Source of the DNA: Alnus glutinosa
Taxonomy: Eukaryota; Streptophyta; Magnoliopsida; Fagales; Betulaceae
Direction of reading: 5' to 3'
Assembly (NCBI RefSeq): GCF_958979055.1
Contig: NC_084898.1
Coordinates: 18,867,124-18,931,123 of the forward strand
DNA length: 64,000 nt
In this document: positions 24,435 through 34,119 of the stretch, in pieces
How positions within the stretch are numbered: position 1 is the first letter of the stretch
How the letters are laid out: the number at the start of each line of letters is the position of its first letter
Position numbers and translations under genes: made by a program
Notes under the pieces: model-generated
What the model saw: the letters and a program-made list of their open reading frames with translations, nothing else
What the model was told of the DNA's origin: nothing
The model's database searches: none

Positions 24435-24660
24435 TTAACTTACCAAGGCGAGAAATGCCATTATAATAGGAAATGCAGCCAAAAGAGGTCGTACTAATTC
24501 ATGGTTGGGTAAACATTTCGATGAATATTTAAGTACTGAGAAGATGAAATTTTCGGTGATGCTAGTCTCATCATTGACCAGGGTCAGCTCCAGGTATGCG
24601 ACAATACAAGAGCACACATAACAGCGAACTCATATACGTGGTGAGCCACATTACTAAATA
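24435..24660 (-). pseudogene. Exon-like fragment of the unknown family, tandem copy
   Basis: The minus-strand reading includes CSCIVAYLELTLVNDETSIT and later HELVRPLLAAFPIIMAFLAL, ending at a consensus GTAAGT donor (near 24442). The hydrophobic C-terminal stretch looks like a membrane segment. A second tandem copy about 270 bp away (24710-24960) repeats CSCIVTYLELTLVNDET and the same donor-proximal DNA (CTTACCAAGGCGAGAAATGCC on the plus strand), showing local exon duplication. Function unknown. Confidence 0.42.
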
Positions 24661-24709
24661 CAAAATGAAAGACTAGAATACACAGTGTCTTAATAATATA
24701 TATATTAAC

Positions 24710-24990
24710 TTACCAAGGCGAGAAATGCCATTAAAATAGGAAATGAAGCCAAAAAAAGTTAGAGTAAACATTCCGATGAATACTTAAGTAGTGAGAAGAG
24801 GAAATAGTCGGTGATGTCAGTCTCATCATTGACCAGGGTCAGCTCCAGGTATGTGACAATGCAAGAGCACACTGCACACACAACAACGAACCAATATACG
24901 GGGTGAGCCACGTTACAAAATACAAAATGAACGACTAGAGCACGCATTGTCTTAATAATTAATTTGTCTTTAAGTGGATGGCCTGCCTCG
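24710..24990 (-). pseudogene. Exon-like fragment of the unknown family, best-preserved copy
   Basis: The minus strand reads EAGHPLKDKLIIKTMRALVV, then HFVFCNVAHPVYWFVVVCAV and CSCIVTYLELTLVNDETDIT. It is the most complete version of the block shared with fragments at 18.8, 19.4 and 24.4 kb. Hydrophobic runs around the VYWF motif and in CSCIV suggest one or two membrane passes. The frame ends soon after ECLL because of a deletion relative to the neighbouring copy. No start codon with convincing context is present. Confidence 0.45.
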
Positions 24991-25016
24991 TATGCGTTGG
25001 AGATGTATTTATACCA

Positions 25017-25505
25017 TTTCTCTTTATAATTAAGAAATGATCACATATATTCCCTACACATCTCTTACAAATTTCCATACAATCAAGTTTGAAATCTACC
25101 ATTGAATTTGTGAGACCCAATGTTAGTCTCAGAAATCCAATGGTGGATTTGAAAATAAAATGTGTATGATATGTGTTTATATCATTTCTCTTTGTAATTG
25201 AGAAATGATACACATACATCCTCTACACATCTTCATACAATGAGGTTTCAAATCCACCATTGAATTCATTGTTCCTATAATTTGAAAATGAGATGTGTAG
25301 GAGATTTGTAGGAGATGTGTATGAGATGTATTTATATCATTTCTTTTTGTAATTGAAAAATGATACATATACATCTCCTACATATCTTTATACAACGAAG
25401 TTTCAAATTCACAATTGAATTTGTGGGACCCTCTCATAAATCCAATGATGGATTTAAAAATGAGATGCGTAGAAGATGTATTTATATAATTTCTCCTTGT
25501 AATTA
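25017..25505. repeat. Tandem array of a palindromic MITE-like unit
   Basis: About three units of 150-180 bp carry inverted ends: GAGAAATGATACACATACAT at one side and the complement of GAGAAATGATATAAATACAT at the other. Between them lie TTTCAAATCCACCATTGAAT and its near-inverse ATTCAATGGTGGATTTGAAA types. Related copies lie at 18.74, 19.37, 19.97, 20.28 and 26.19 kb, so the unit has moved or been duplicated often here. Confidence 0.65.
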
Positions 25506-25572
25506 CTGGTACTCGACACAATCCTTACTTATATAGGCGTCCTCCTCCTCATAAGTTTTGTGAGGTACAAAG

Positions 25573-25809
25573 ATGAGGTGGAGATTCTATAGCTTCGAGA
25601 CACTGAGGGAAGATGGCATATATGCGTTCGTACCTCGCAAAGCAAAAAAAAGGACACCTCAATCTGTTATGGCCGTTTGGGGGACGATCCAAGCTACAGC
25701 TACGATTTGCTATGGTCGTTTGTGCTTGAGCAACAGAGAGATGGTGCAATACAATTTTCATTATATTGATATACATTATTTCTGGAGAGGATCACGGAGA
25801 TTATGTTGA
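25573..25809 (+). pseudogene. Unknown coding-like sequence with a paralog at 28 kb
   Basis: A 78-residue plus-strand frame starts MRWRFYSFETLREDGIYAFV and includes AVWGTIQATATICYGRLCLS. I do not recognise a family. A paralogous block at 27940-28880 shares GTTATGGCC(A/G)TTTGGG and GCTATGGTCGTTTGTGCTTG but is split by an hAT-like element and has frame differences. Coding status is doubtful; the value of the pair is as a filled and empty insertion site. Confidence 0.3.
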
Positions 25810-26620
25810 AGATGAGGTGTACATGGATGTTTTGAAAAGAAAAGATGTGTAGAGTTTGAAGGGGAACAAATCAGTGGAAAAGAAGTGGATAATTAAAGTC
25901 GGAGTCCAAGGGTAAAACTAAGGGATTAGCATCAAAGAAATTGTAATAAGTTCCATTTTTTAAGTGTTTCGATGTAAGGAAACCATCTAAATACCATAAT
26001 TTGAGAGTTTTTTTTTTTCTTTTTTTTCTTTTTTTTGAAATTGTAAGATTTAACGCAAAAATAAGATTGAGGTTTTAGAATGAAGATGGAAGAGAGGCGA
26101 CACTCGAAACAAAGGGAAAGATAAATGAAGTTGATCAATGTGGATGCTTAAACACGTGGACGCAAACAATAATGATAGAAGAGTTGAGATAGAGAAATGA
26201 TACACCTACACATCCTATACACATTTTATACATTTCTATACAATCAATTTTCCTATTCACTATTGAATTTGTGTGACGTAATGTGAATCTCATAAATTTA
26301 ATAGTAGATTTAAAAATGAGATGCATAAGAGAAATATAAAAGGTGTAGAAATTTTATTTCTTGTCGAGATATGCTATGAGTGCCAACTAGGAAGGAGGAT
26401 CAGATTGTTTATTCACTTCATTTTCACCTAGACATTTTGTCATTCAAGTTGGTTTCCTTTAACAGTACAATGGGTTTTAAAATTTTGTATTAATTTTTGT
26501 TTTCTATACTGTTAAATTTTTATCCCCTTCTGATAGGTTGCTACCATATGCTGCAGATAGGGATTGGATTACTTGTGCTCCGGCAATTCAGTGTTATCAT
26601 GGGTGTTTTTATTTTATTTA
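25810..26620. mobile_element. Paralogous segment carrying a MITE copy at about 26190-26365
   Basis: Flanking DNA matches 17780-18015. The MITE copy carries GAGAAATGATACACCTACAC, TTTGTGTGACGTAATG and the inverse TAAAAATGAGATGC, and lies where the 17.99-kb paralog passes directly from its GGAGATTCGA to its AGGAAGGAGGAT segment. The rest of the stretch is AT-rich with poly-T at 26008-26034. Confidence 0.5.
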
Positions 26621-26639
26621 TTTATTTATTATTTTTCCC

Positions 26640-26839
26640 AAAAGCTACCAATTGTGTGCTCAAACTATAAAAAAATGTCAATGTCCCCCCCCTAAGACCA
26701 ACAAAAAAAAAAAATGACTCTAAATTTTTTTTTCACCAAGACAAAAATGTCTTTGTAAATTCGAAAAAAAAAGGCTAAAAAAAAGGAATAAAAAAATAAA
26801 AAAACAAAAACAAACGAAAAAATAGTTGAAAATTATAAA

Positions 26840-26908
<69 letters not shown>

Positions 26909-27171
26909 ATAAATAAAAAAAGCGAACGAAAAAAGAAAAAGAAAAACCAGTTTTTATTATTTGTTTAAACTTTTGTTATTTAAGATTTTTTTAAATAATT
27001 TTTTTAGTTTTTTCTTTTAAATTTTAATAATTTGATGAAGGGTATTTTTGTTAATAGGGGGGACATTGACATTTTTTTCGTAGTTTAGGGGACACATTGA
27101 CATAATTGGTAGTTTGTGGGGGACATTGACAATGATATAGTAGTTTGATAGGGTTATGTGTACTTTTTCAT
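26640..27171. mobile_element. AT-rich TIR element (family A)
   Basis: The left side has CAAACTATAAAAAAATGTCA and ATGTCCCCCC, and the right side the inverse GGGGGACATTGACA and TAGTTTGATAGGG, ending GTGTACTTTTTC. The family recurs at 34.14-34.41, 34.68-35.10 and 40.75-41.29 kb. The interior is poly-A/T with (AT)n at 26845-26907 and no coding potential. Confidence 0.5.
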
Positions 27172-27194
27172 TTTTTGAATCTAAAAAAAGGAGA

Positions 27195-27675
27195 AAAAAA
27201 TACATAATTAGTCATTGTGATTGACCTAATTTACAGATCGCTCTATGTGGTATCAAAGTGAATTTAGAAGTCTCTGTAGTTGGCCTAATTAAAAATTGTT
27301 TCCTAGAGTTAAATTCCATTAAAAACTTGACAGATTATGCCCGGTACCACGTTAGCTCAAATAAGATGATGACACGTGGCACTCTTATAAATATTAAAAA
27401 CTAAACAACTATTTTTTAAAAAGAAAAGGGATAGCTGCCGGCCCCAGGGGTAGGAGGTGGCCAGTTGGGCAGCCACCTTTTCTTTTTTTTTTTTTAAATA
27501 ATTGTTTTGTTTTTTATATTTTTATTTTTAATATACTTATTTTTTTTATTAAGAATGTCAAGTGTCGTCGTCTTATTGGTGCTTATGTGGCACCTAACAA
27601 AATCTGTCAGATTTTTTAATGCAATTTAACTCTATAAGCGATTTGTAAATTAGGATATGAACTAATTTTACATTT
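27195..27675. mobile_element. Long-TIR element with GTGGC palindromic core
   Basis: The left arm (CATTGTGATTGACCTAATTT, later GACAGATT and AAGATGATGACACGTGGCA) has an inverted counterpart at 27545-27670 (TGCCACATAAGCACCAATAA-type and CTAATTTACAAATCGCT when reversed). The core at 27436-27480 has GGAGGTGGCC and GCAGCCACCT. Left-arm relatives occur at 12.5 and 18.24 kb. There is no transposase. Confidence 0.52.
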
Positions 27676-27982
27676 TTTTTTTTTAAAAAAAAAAAAGAAA
27701 AAAGAAGAAGAAAATGAAGTGCTTCCCGCACCATTTGCCAGATTGACCTTGAAGGTATGTAAGGGCGGTGATATGGTACTATGCAAGGGCTGTGTGTGGC
27801 AGGTGCAGACGCGGGAATTGGATTGGAAGCCTGGCTAAGCTTGGGTGTGGCTTTCTTTAAAAGAGAAAGATTGATCCTGGCCCAATAAATTCGGCCCAAA
27901 CATATGAAACCCATTATATTTTATCTGATAATATAGCTTATAAGCCTTCTATGCGTTGAGGGATTTGTTATGGCCATTTGGG

Positions 27983-28778
27983 TAAGGGTGAAAAGGCGGT
28001 TACGGTTAGTGGTTATTGACTAAAACCGCTAACTGTAACCGCCTAGTGGTTATCAAAAATATGAAAACTGCCTAGGCGGTTGGCGGTTATAAACCACCAA
28101 CTAACAACCGGTTCTATTTTTTATTTATTTTTTTGGCCTTTTTGCTGTTGGCCGATCACCGATCATTCAAAAAAAAAAATAGCAAATTTCACATCGTCAA
28201 CCACAAACATTTAGATCTAAGACCTAGAATAATAAATCAATGCCTAGAATAACAAATTAAGGCACAAATATTCAGATTTAAGAACTTATCAAAAAAAAAA
28301 TATTCAGATCTCACCGAAGTTCGACGGTGTTGATTGGGTTTATGGCGACCTGGAATCATCCACGTAGCGTCAAAACCCCAGGTTTCTGCTGTCCCAGTCG
28401 GCATCGCAGACCTTGAAGAATTAACAATAAAACATGATCCATGGAGAATCTCGAAGATGAGAGACAGAGAGAGTCGAGAGGTTGAGGGTGAGTGATGGTG
28501 TAAAGATTGAGAAAATGGAATGAGATGAGTCAAAGGGCTCTTTTTGTATTCTTTAGGGTTAGGTTGAAAACGACGTTGTCTTTTTTGTGTTCTTTAGGCC
28601 TTAGGATTAGGTTGAATACGGCGTCGTTTTCATACGAAAGAATATATATATATATGACCGCTAACCGCCTTTGTAAAAATTGCTAACTGCCTTAATAGGG
28701 CGATTAATGGTTTTTAAAGTGATTTTAATGGTTTTGCGGTTATACGGTTAGCTGTTTTAGGCGGTTTTTTCACCCCTA
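27983..28778. mobile_element. Non-autonomous hAT-like element with subterminal CGGTTA repeats
   Basis: This 796-bp element starts TAAGGGTGAAAAGGCGGTTA and ends, reversed, TAGGGGTGAAAAAACCGCC. The flanks CATTTGGG (27975-27982) and CGTTTGGT (28779-28786) agree at 6 of 8 positions. Both ends are dense in GGCGGTTA/TAACCGC motifs. The paralogous segment at 25.66 kb runs GTTATGGCCGTTTGGGGGAC without interruption and is the related empty site. No transposase frame is present. Confidence 0.72.
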
Positions 28779-28786
28779 CGTTTGGT

Positions 28787-30193
28787 TTGGGGAACGGTGT
28801 TGGCTGCAGCTACTATTTGCTATGGTCGTTTGTGCTTGAGCGACGAAGAGACAGTGTGCTACAATTTTCATCGGGCTCAGTAATCTTTATGAACATACCC
28901 TAAAGGCCTCAAAAGAGCCCACGCGAACAACTGTAGCTTTTGAAATGGAGGAAGCGGAGGCAAAGCCCCAGAAGGCCAGTGGTTGCCGGTGCTGCATCTC
29001 TAACAAGACAACCGGTGAAGTGGCACATGCCTCATGATAATGTCTTCCGGAGTATATGGGCCAAAATTCAGTATCGTGGCCTGATTATTAAAAGTCTAGT
29101 GAATTGATTTTGATGCAAGTGTAGTGAACATCAAAGATATCAAAATTATTAAAAGGTCTCCTGGATACTTAACCTTGCTTTGCCTGCTCTAATCTCATAA
29201 AAGCCTAAGCTAATGAGAAAAGGTGGATTTGATCACTTAACTTCTAAGTGTGACAAGTACAGTTTTGTTCATTGTAAGGACCTTATGTTTACTATCTCTT
29301 TGTTGAGTTGATTGGATTTCGTATGCTCAATTGATTTGATTGGGGTATGGCGTTGGTCCGACGGGATCTAACGGTGTTCTAGAAGTGGTTCAACAATTTG
29401 AGAATGAGAAACTCGAACTCAGAAAATAGTTTATAATTTTAAAAAATGAAAACAATTTTACTCGTTACTTAAGAGTAATATAATTTTTTCCTATTGCTTC
29501 AAAATAAAGGATTTTCTTTTTCTTTAGAACAAATTTTGTGCCTTTTCTTTTTATCAAAGCATACTCGTTAAATTGCCAATTATTACTATAGCTTAAGCTT
29601 ATAAAAAAGGATTGCTTAATCATTTATCATTTAGTTAAAATTCTAACACTTCCCCTCGGTGATAGAATATCGGTATTGAAATGTAGATCTAACACTTGTA
29701 ATATTTTAATTGAAATAGAAGGTGAATGAGACAAAGTTCAAACTCAGGACTTCTACTCTAATAACTTATCTCAAAAGGTGATACTGATAATAAAAGATTA
29801 ATTTAATCATTTAGTTAATATTCTAATAATAATGTTAGCATTTATATATAAACAAAACCACCTCCTCCTCCTCCTTCTTTTCTATGCTTGTGCTTTTAAA
29901 ATGGACAAAAAAAAAAAAAAAAAAAAAAAAACACTTTTGATTTTCAAGCAAACTGGCAGGGTTTTCATGGAAAGGGAACTTAAGGATATATTCCTTTCAA
30001 ACTTGCAGACATTGACTAATTCTTTAAGGGTGGCTTTTGTTAACATTTCATTCAATATCCACATGCAGGGACGAAATCAAGGGGCTCTGGAGGCCCTTCC
30101 CTGGATTTTGGAAAGTTCTTTTAATATATATATATATATATATATTCTATACCATATTTTAATTATAAAATTATTTTATGATGTGACAATTTC
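28787..30193. other. Intergenic region
   Basis: Bases 28787-28880 continue the block paralogous to 25.7 kb. Bases 28905-29060 are less AT-rich and contain a short frame starting MEEAEAKPQKASGCRCC that stops after 24 codons; I do not call it a gene. The rest is AT-rich, with poly-A at 29908-29931 and (AT)n near 30125-30145. Confidence 0.4.
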
Positions 30194-30362
30194 AATAATA
30201 TTAGAGATACTAATTTTTTTACTAAGAGATGGATACTAAGATGATGTGGAGCTTATTCATTGGTACCCATAGCATTTATTTTTTTTATTAATTGTTTTGA
30301 TTATCTCCAATGAATAAGCTCTACATTATCTTAGTAAAAGATTTAGTACCTCTAGCATTATT
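30194..30362. mobile_element. Foldback MITE
   Basis: The left arm AATAATATTAGAGATACTAA, later GATGTGGAGCTTATTCATTGG, pairs with the right arm, reversed, AATAATGCTAGAGGTACTAA and ATGTAGAGCTTATTCATTGG. The loop is T-rich. Total length is about 169 bp with no coding content. Confidence 0.65.
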
Positions 30363-30931
30363 CTTAATTATCATTGTTTTTTTTTTTAAAAAAAAAAGTT
30401 GATGATTAATTGAGGCTACTACATTAATATTACAAAATAATTATGAGATAAGAATGTAATTTTCAGCATTACTTTTTTATTACTATGTTTTTCCTACCGG
30501 TGCATGTTCTCATGATCTCATGGCATGGGCCCATTGTTTCTTAAAAGTCTCATGGCATGGGACCATTGTTTCTTGAAAGTCAACTATCATGCTTCGTTTG
30601 ATTGGGCGTAAAATATTTTCTGAAAAATATTTTTTGCATTGTATGATGTTTGGTGTAATTTGTTTTTCTTTTTTTCCTTTAAAAAATAAGGAGTATTTTG
30701 AGAATTTTGACACCTCTTCGTTAGGATTTTATAGGGGTGAAATTCAAAAAATAAAAAATAAAAAATTGAAAGATAGATACATTAAATTAAGAGTTTTTAA
30801 AGTTTAGTGAAGTAATTGCAAATGGGGGTTAAGTGAAGTTTTTCTCACCTTTTTTTTTTTTTGATTTTTTGTTTTTGTTTTTGGCTAAAAACGTTTTTTA
30901 AGCTCCCAAGCACAAAATCAAACGGAACTTA
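30363..30931. other. Intergenic, no gene
   Basis: AT-rich sequence with a short direct repeat, CTCATGGCATGGG(A/C)CCATTGTTTCTT, in two copies at about 30517-30572. Nothing else is supported. Confidence 0.4.
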
Positions 30932-31466
30932 GAGAATTTCCAATGGCTTAGCCATTTTCATCTTCAAGCTAAAATAGCTAACTAATTCACTAAAATGTCT
31001 CTTCATCCGATTATGCAAATCAAATGCAAAATGCATTTGTGAACAATACCATTTCACTTTTCACATATGCATCTCTTTTTTCTTTTTTCATTTTTCACTT
31101 TTCCTCTCTCTCTCTCTCTCTCTCACTCACCAAAACCCATTTACGCCATAGCAAGATTCTAGTATATCTCCGACGTTGAGAAATTGTATTTTAGAGTATG
31201 TCTATATGACATAATCTATGTTTGTCATTTTTAAGTCGCACTCATGCGAACCACCTTAGATGAAAACAAAAAACTTGCTAACTTTATAGCAAATAACTAT
31301 TCAAAAAAAAATGACAATTTGAAAAATGTTATCTTTGAAAAAATACAATCCTTCGAAAGAATATTTAAATGATATAGAGAAATAATAAATAATCGAATGT
31401 ATGTTACTTTTTGAAACTGATTAGCTAAAATAGATAAAATAGGTTTTAATTAGCCATTTTACATAT

Positions 31467-31699
31467 TGTCAAGGTTTAGGAAAGAGAGAATTTGAGAAGA
31501 ATGAAGAATTCTATTAATCTGAATCAAATGAACTTTTACAAGACTTTCAGAATATATACTGTACTACAAAGCTTACATTGGAAGTCAAAGACTAACTAAA
31601 CAGACAATTAACAATAATAAAAACTGTTTAACAAACTAACAGAAAAAGAGACACGTGTCTATATAATTAAACACATGTAAAAAGATCTAAACTCTGATA
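31467..31699 (-). repeat. Copia 3' LTR
   Basis: 233 bp, starting TGTCAAGG and ending CTCTGATA on the plus strand. It is preceded by CATAT (31462-31466) and followed inward by the polypurine tract at about 31700-31716. It is nearly identical to the LTR at 33759-33991. Confidence 0.92.
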
Positions 31700-31706
31700 C
31701 TCCCCC

Positions 31707-33050
31707 TCAAGATGGATGGTAGATGTCACGGACAGACATCTTGGACAACAGAGAGTGAAAAGGAGCACAACCAAGAGGTTTAGTCAGAATATCGGCGAGC
31801 TGATTGTGAGAAGAAACATGAAACGTCTTGATAATGCCAAGCTGGATTTTCTCCCGAATCAGGTGACAATCGAGCTCAATGTGTTTTGTTCTTTCGTGGT
31901 ACACAGGATTTGCAGCAATATGGAGAGCTGCCTGGCTGTCACAGTAAAGGAAAGCAGCTTGTGGATGAGGAACAAGTAAGTCCTTGAGTAAGGAAAGAAG
32001 CCACATTACTTCACAGCAAGTAGAAGCCATAGATCTATACTCGGCTTCGGCTGAGGAGCGAGAGACGGTTTGCTGTTTCTTGGACTTCCAAGAAATGAGA
32101 GAACTCCCAAGAAACACACAATAACCAGTAATAGATCGCCTGGTGTCCACACACCCTGCCCAATCTGAATCACAAAATGCCTTGAGATGGAGGTCAACAT
32201 TAGCAGGAAAGAAAAGACCTTGAGCTGGAGCAAATTTAACATATCTGAGCACACGGTGAGCAGCATCAAGATGAGGCTGCCTTGGTTGAGCCATATATTG
32301 GCTAAGGGTTTGAACTGAATAAGCTAAATCAGGACGAGTGATGGTTAAGTACAACAAACGACCAATCAATCTCCTGTACTCAGAAGCATCTGAGAGAAGA
32401 GCACCATTATCCCGGGAAAGCTTCAAGTTTTGCTCCATAGGAAACTGAACTGGCTTGGAAGCCAAGAGACCAGAATCCTCCAAAATTTCTAAAGCATATT
32501 TCCGTTGACAAACAGAAATACCACCGGATGACCGAGCAATCTCCAAGCCAAGAAAATATTGTAAAGAACCCAAATCTTTGAGCTTGAAAGTGGCATTCAG
32601 CATAGTAATAAAAGAAGAAACAGCAACAGTATCATTGCTAGCAATGGCCACATCATCCACATAAATGAGTAAAGCAATAAAGGAAGAACCTTGTAAGCGA
32701 GTGAACAAAGAATAATCTGCTTTAGATTGAATAAAACCAAGACTAATGAGAGTGGATGAAAACTTAGAAAACCATTGTCTTGAAGCCTGCTTCAAACCAT
32801 AGAGGGACTTGGTTAATCGACACACTTTTGACTCCCCCTTAACACCAAAACCCGGGGGCATTTTCATATAAACTTCCTCATGCAAATCGCCATGCAAAAA
32901 AGCGTTGTTGACATCTAATTGGTGCAAAAACCAATTGTTGGCAGCAGCAAGGGCTAAGAAACATCGCACAGTAGTCATCTTAGCAACCGGTGAAAAAGTA
33001 TCATGATAATCCAAACCCTCACATTGGGTATACCCCTTTGCGCAAAGGCT
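31707..33050 (-). CDS. Copia pol remnant: reverse transcriptase and RNase H
   Basis: The minus-strand frame carries the later part of a Copia reverse transcriptase: [12 protein letters not shown] near the start, [31 protein letters not shown] and the catalytic [12 protein letters not shown] (YVDD). The RNase H domain and typical Copia C-terminus follow ([36 protein letters not shown]). The first recognisable RT residues are AKGYTQ near 33045. Everything upstream in a normal pol (protease, integrase, RT fingers) is absent, and the frame is offset by one from gag at the junction. It ends just before the polypurine tract, as expected. It has no start codon of its own of obvious origin and is not expected to act alone. 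Confidence 0.88.
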   Translation of the reverse strand, partial: SLCAKGYTQCEGLDYHDTFSPVAKMTTVRCFLALAAANNWFLHQLDVNNAFLHGDLHEEVYMKMPPGFGVKGESKVCRLTKSLYGLKQASRQWFSKFSSTLISLGFIQSKADYSLFTRLQGSSFIALLIYVDDVAIASNDTVAVSSFITMLNATFKLKDLGSLQYFLGLEIARSSGGISVCQRKYALEILEDSGLLASKPVQFPMEQNLKLSRDNGALLSDASEYRRLIGRLLYLTITRPDLAYSVQTLSQYMAQPRQPHLDAAHRVLRYVKFAPAQGLFFPANVDLHLKAFCDSDWAGCVDTRRSITGYCVFLGSSLISWKSKKQQTVSRSSAEAEYRSMASTCCEVMWLLSLLKDLLVPHPQAAFLYCDSQAALHIAANPVYHERTKHIELDCHLIREKIQLGIIKTFHVSSHNQLADILTKPLGCAPFHSLLSKMSVRDIYHPS

Positions 33051-33738
33051 CCATCAACAAAATCTGACCTCTAATAGAAGAAAACGATTCATTTAAACCC
33101 ATGAGAAAATGATAAATGTACTCCTGATGAAATAATTCAGCAACAACTTTCATACTACCACAGGAGCAAGGAGGAATGGAACGATAGTTACTGAGTTCAT
33201 CCCAAAGTGATTTTAGTTGTGTAAAATAGGAACTCACAGAAGAATCCCCCTGAGAAAGAGCCGAAATTGATTTCTGGAGCTGGAAAACTCTAGGTCCATT
33301 TTTCTGAGAAAATCGCTCTTTGAGATCAAGCCACATACCGTGACAAGTATCAATGTAAATGACGCTGGCGGCAATTTCTTTCGAGACTGAATTAAGAATC
33401 CAGGACAAAATCATGTTGTTGCAACGCACCCAAGCCTGAAATTCAGCGCCGGTGTCGATCGCAGGTTGAGGAAGAGATCCGTCGACAAATGCCAACTTAT
33501 TCTTTGCAGTGAGAGCCATTGTCATGGAACGACTCCAGGTATTATAGTTTTCACCAACGAGTTGTTGAGAGACGAGAATCGCTCCCGGACTTTCACCGTG
33601 AGGAAGATAAAAAGGACTTGCAGGATTGGTGAAAACAGAGGATGAAATTGAGAACTGAAGAGGTGGATTGTCAGTGTTTGGTAAAGGATTATCAGTAGGT
33701 GAAGTATGAGAAGATGAAGGAGGAATTTCGGACTCCAT
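33019..33738 (-). CDS. Copia gag, C-terminally truncated
   Basis: The minus-strand ATG at 33738-33736 lies 9 bp inside the primer-binding site and opens a 239-codon frame. It has the hallmark Copia gag start [17 protein letters not shown], then [35 protein letters not shown] and [20 protein letters not shown]. Capsid-like gag (UBN2/Retrotran_gag type) assembles particles around the element RNA. The usual CCHC zinc knuckle is missing because the deletion that joins gag to RT cuts in after LLMEPL; the last few codons are read in the wrong frame of pol. An upstream in-frame extension exists, but 33738 fits the leader. Confidence 0.85.
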   Translation of the reverse strand: MESEIPPSSSHTSPTDNPLPNTDNPPLQFSISSSVFTNPASPFYLPHGESPGAILVSQQLVGENYNTWSRSMTMALTAKNKLAFVDGSLPQPAIDTGAEFQAWVRCNNMILSWILNSVSKEIAASVIYIDTCHGMWLDLKERFSQKNGPRVFQLQKSISALSQGDSSVSSYFTQLKSLWDELSNYRSIPPCSCGSMKVVAELFHQEYIYHFLMGLNESFSSIRGQILLMEPLRKGVYPM

Positions 33739-33746
33739 GGTTGTAC

Positions 33747-33758
33747 GCTCTGATACCA
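33747..33758 (-). promoter_or_regulatory. Copia primer-binding site
   Basis: The minus strand reads TGGTATCAGAGC directly after the 5' LTR, complementary to the 3' end of plant initiator methionine tRNA. This is the minus-strand DNA synthesis primer site of many plant Copia elements. Confidence 0.9.
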
Positions 33759-33991
33759 TGTCAAGGTTTAGGAAAGAGAGAATTTGAGAAGAATGAAGAA
33801 TTCTATTAATCTGAATCAAATGAACTTTTACAAGACTTTCAGAATATATACTGTACTACAAAGCTTACATTGGAAGTCAAAGACTAGCTAAACAGACAAT
33901 TAACAATAATAAAAACTGTTTAACAAACTAACAGAAAAAGAGACACGTGTCTATATAATTAAACACATGTAAAAAGATCTAAACTCTGATA
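33759..33991 (-). repeat. Copia 5' LTR
   Basis: 233 bp, one mismatch to the LTR at 31467-31699, followed by target duplication CATAT at 33992-33996. It should hold the element's promoter. The ends are TG...TA on the plus strand rather than canonical TG...CA. Confidence 0.92.
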
Positions 33992-34119
33992 CATATAAAA
34001 ATACATAAGTTATTGAGAGTGCTCTTACATTCATTAAAAGTGTGTTTTGTCATTCATTCAATTGATCGTTATAAGGGTAATTTGGTCTTATAGTAACACT
34101 TATTTTTGAGGTCTAACCA

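Larger units (their letters stand above)
31467..33991 (-). mobile_element. Internally deleted Copia LTR retrotransposon, young
   Basis: The element is 2525 bp, transcribed on the minus strand, with two 233-bp LTRs (31467-31699 and 33759-33991) that differ at one base (31595 against 33887 by my reading). A 5-bp duplication CATAT lies at 31462-31466 and 33992-33996. The primer-binding site next to the 5' LTR is TGGTATCAGAGC on the minus strand (33747-33758), the classic initiator-Met tRNA match of Copia elements. The polypurine tract (minus strand TTGAGGGGGAG) abuts the 3' LTR. Inside are gag and the C-terminal part of pol, with protease, integrase and the first part of RT missing. It depends on other copies for replication. 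Confidence 0.93.
30932..34024. mobile_element. Tourist/Harbinger-like MITE split by a Copia insertion
   Basis: The outer ends are inverted repeats: GAGAATTTCCAATGGCTTA on the left and, reversed, GAGCACTCTCAATAACTTA on the right. Further inward AAAATAGCTAA on the left is matched, reversed, by AAAATAGATAA/TTTTAGCTAA on the right. Both ends are bordered by TTA (30929-30931 and 34025-34027), the 3-bp target of PIF/Harbinger (Tourist) elements. Without the Copia element it is about 563 bp. It carries CT microsatellite DNA near 31105-31130 and no transposase. Confidence 0.62.

Noticed and set aside
25017..25505. Regularly spaced repeats that might suggest a CRISPR array
   Set aside because: Units of 150-180 bp are palindromic and diverged without unique spacers, and the genome is eukaryotic.
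28905..29060. Less AT-rich stretch with a short Met-initiated frame containing RCC
   Set aside because: The frame stops after 24 codons, and no splice-linked continuation could be found.
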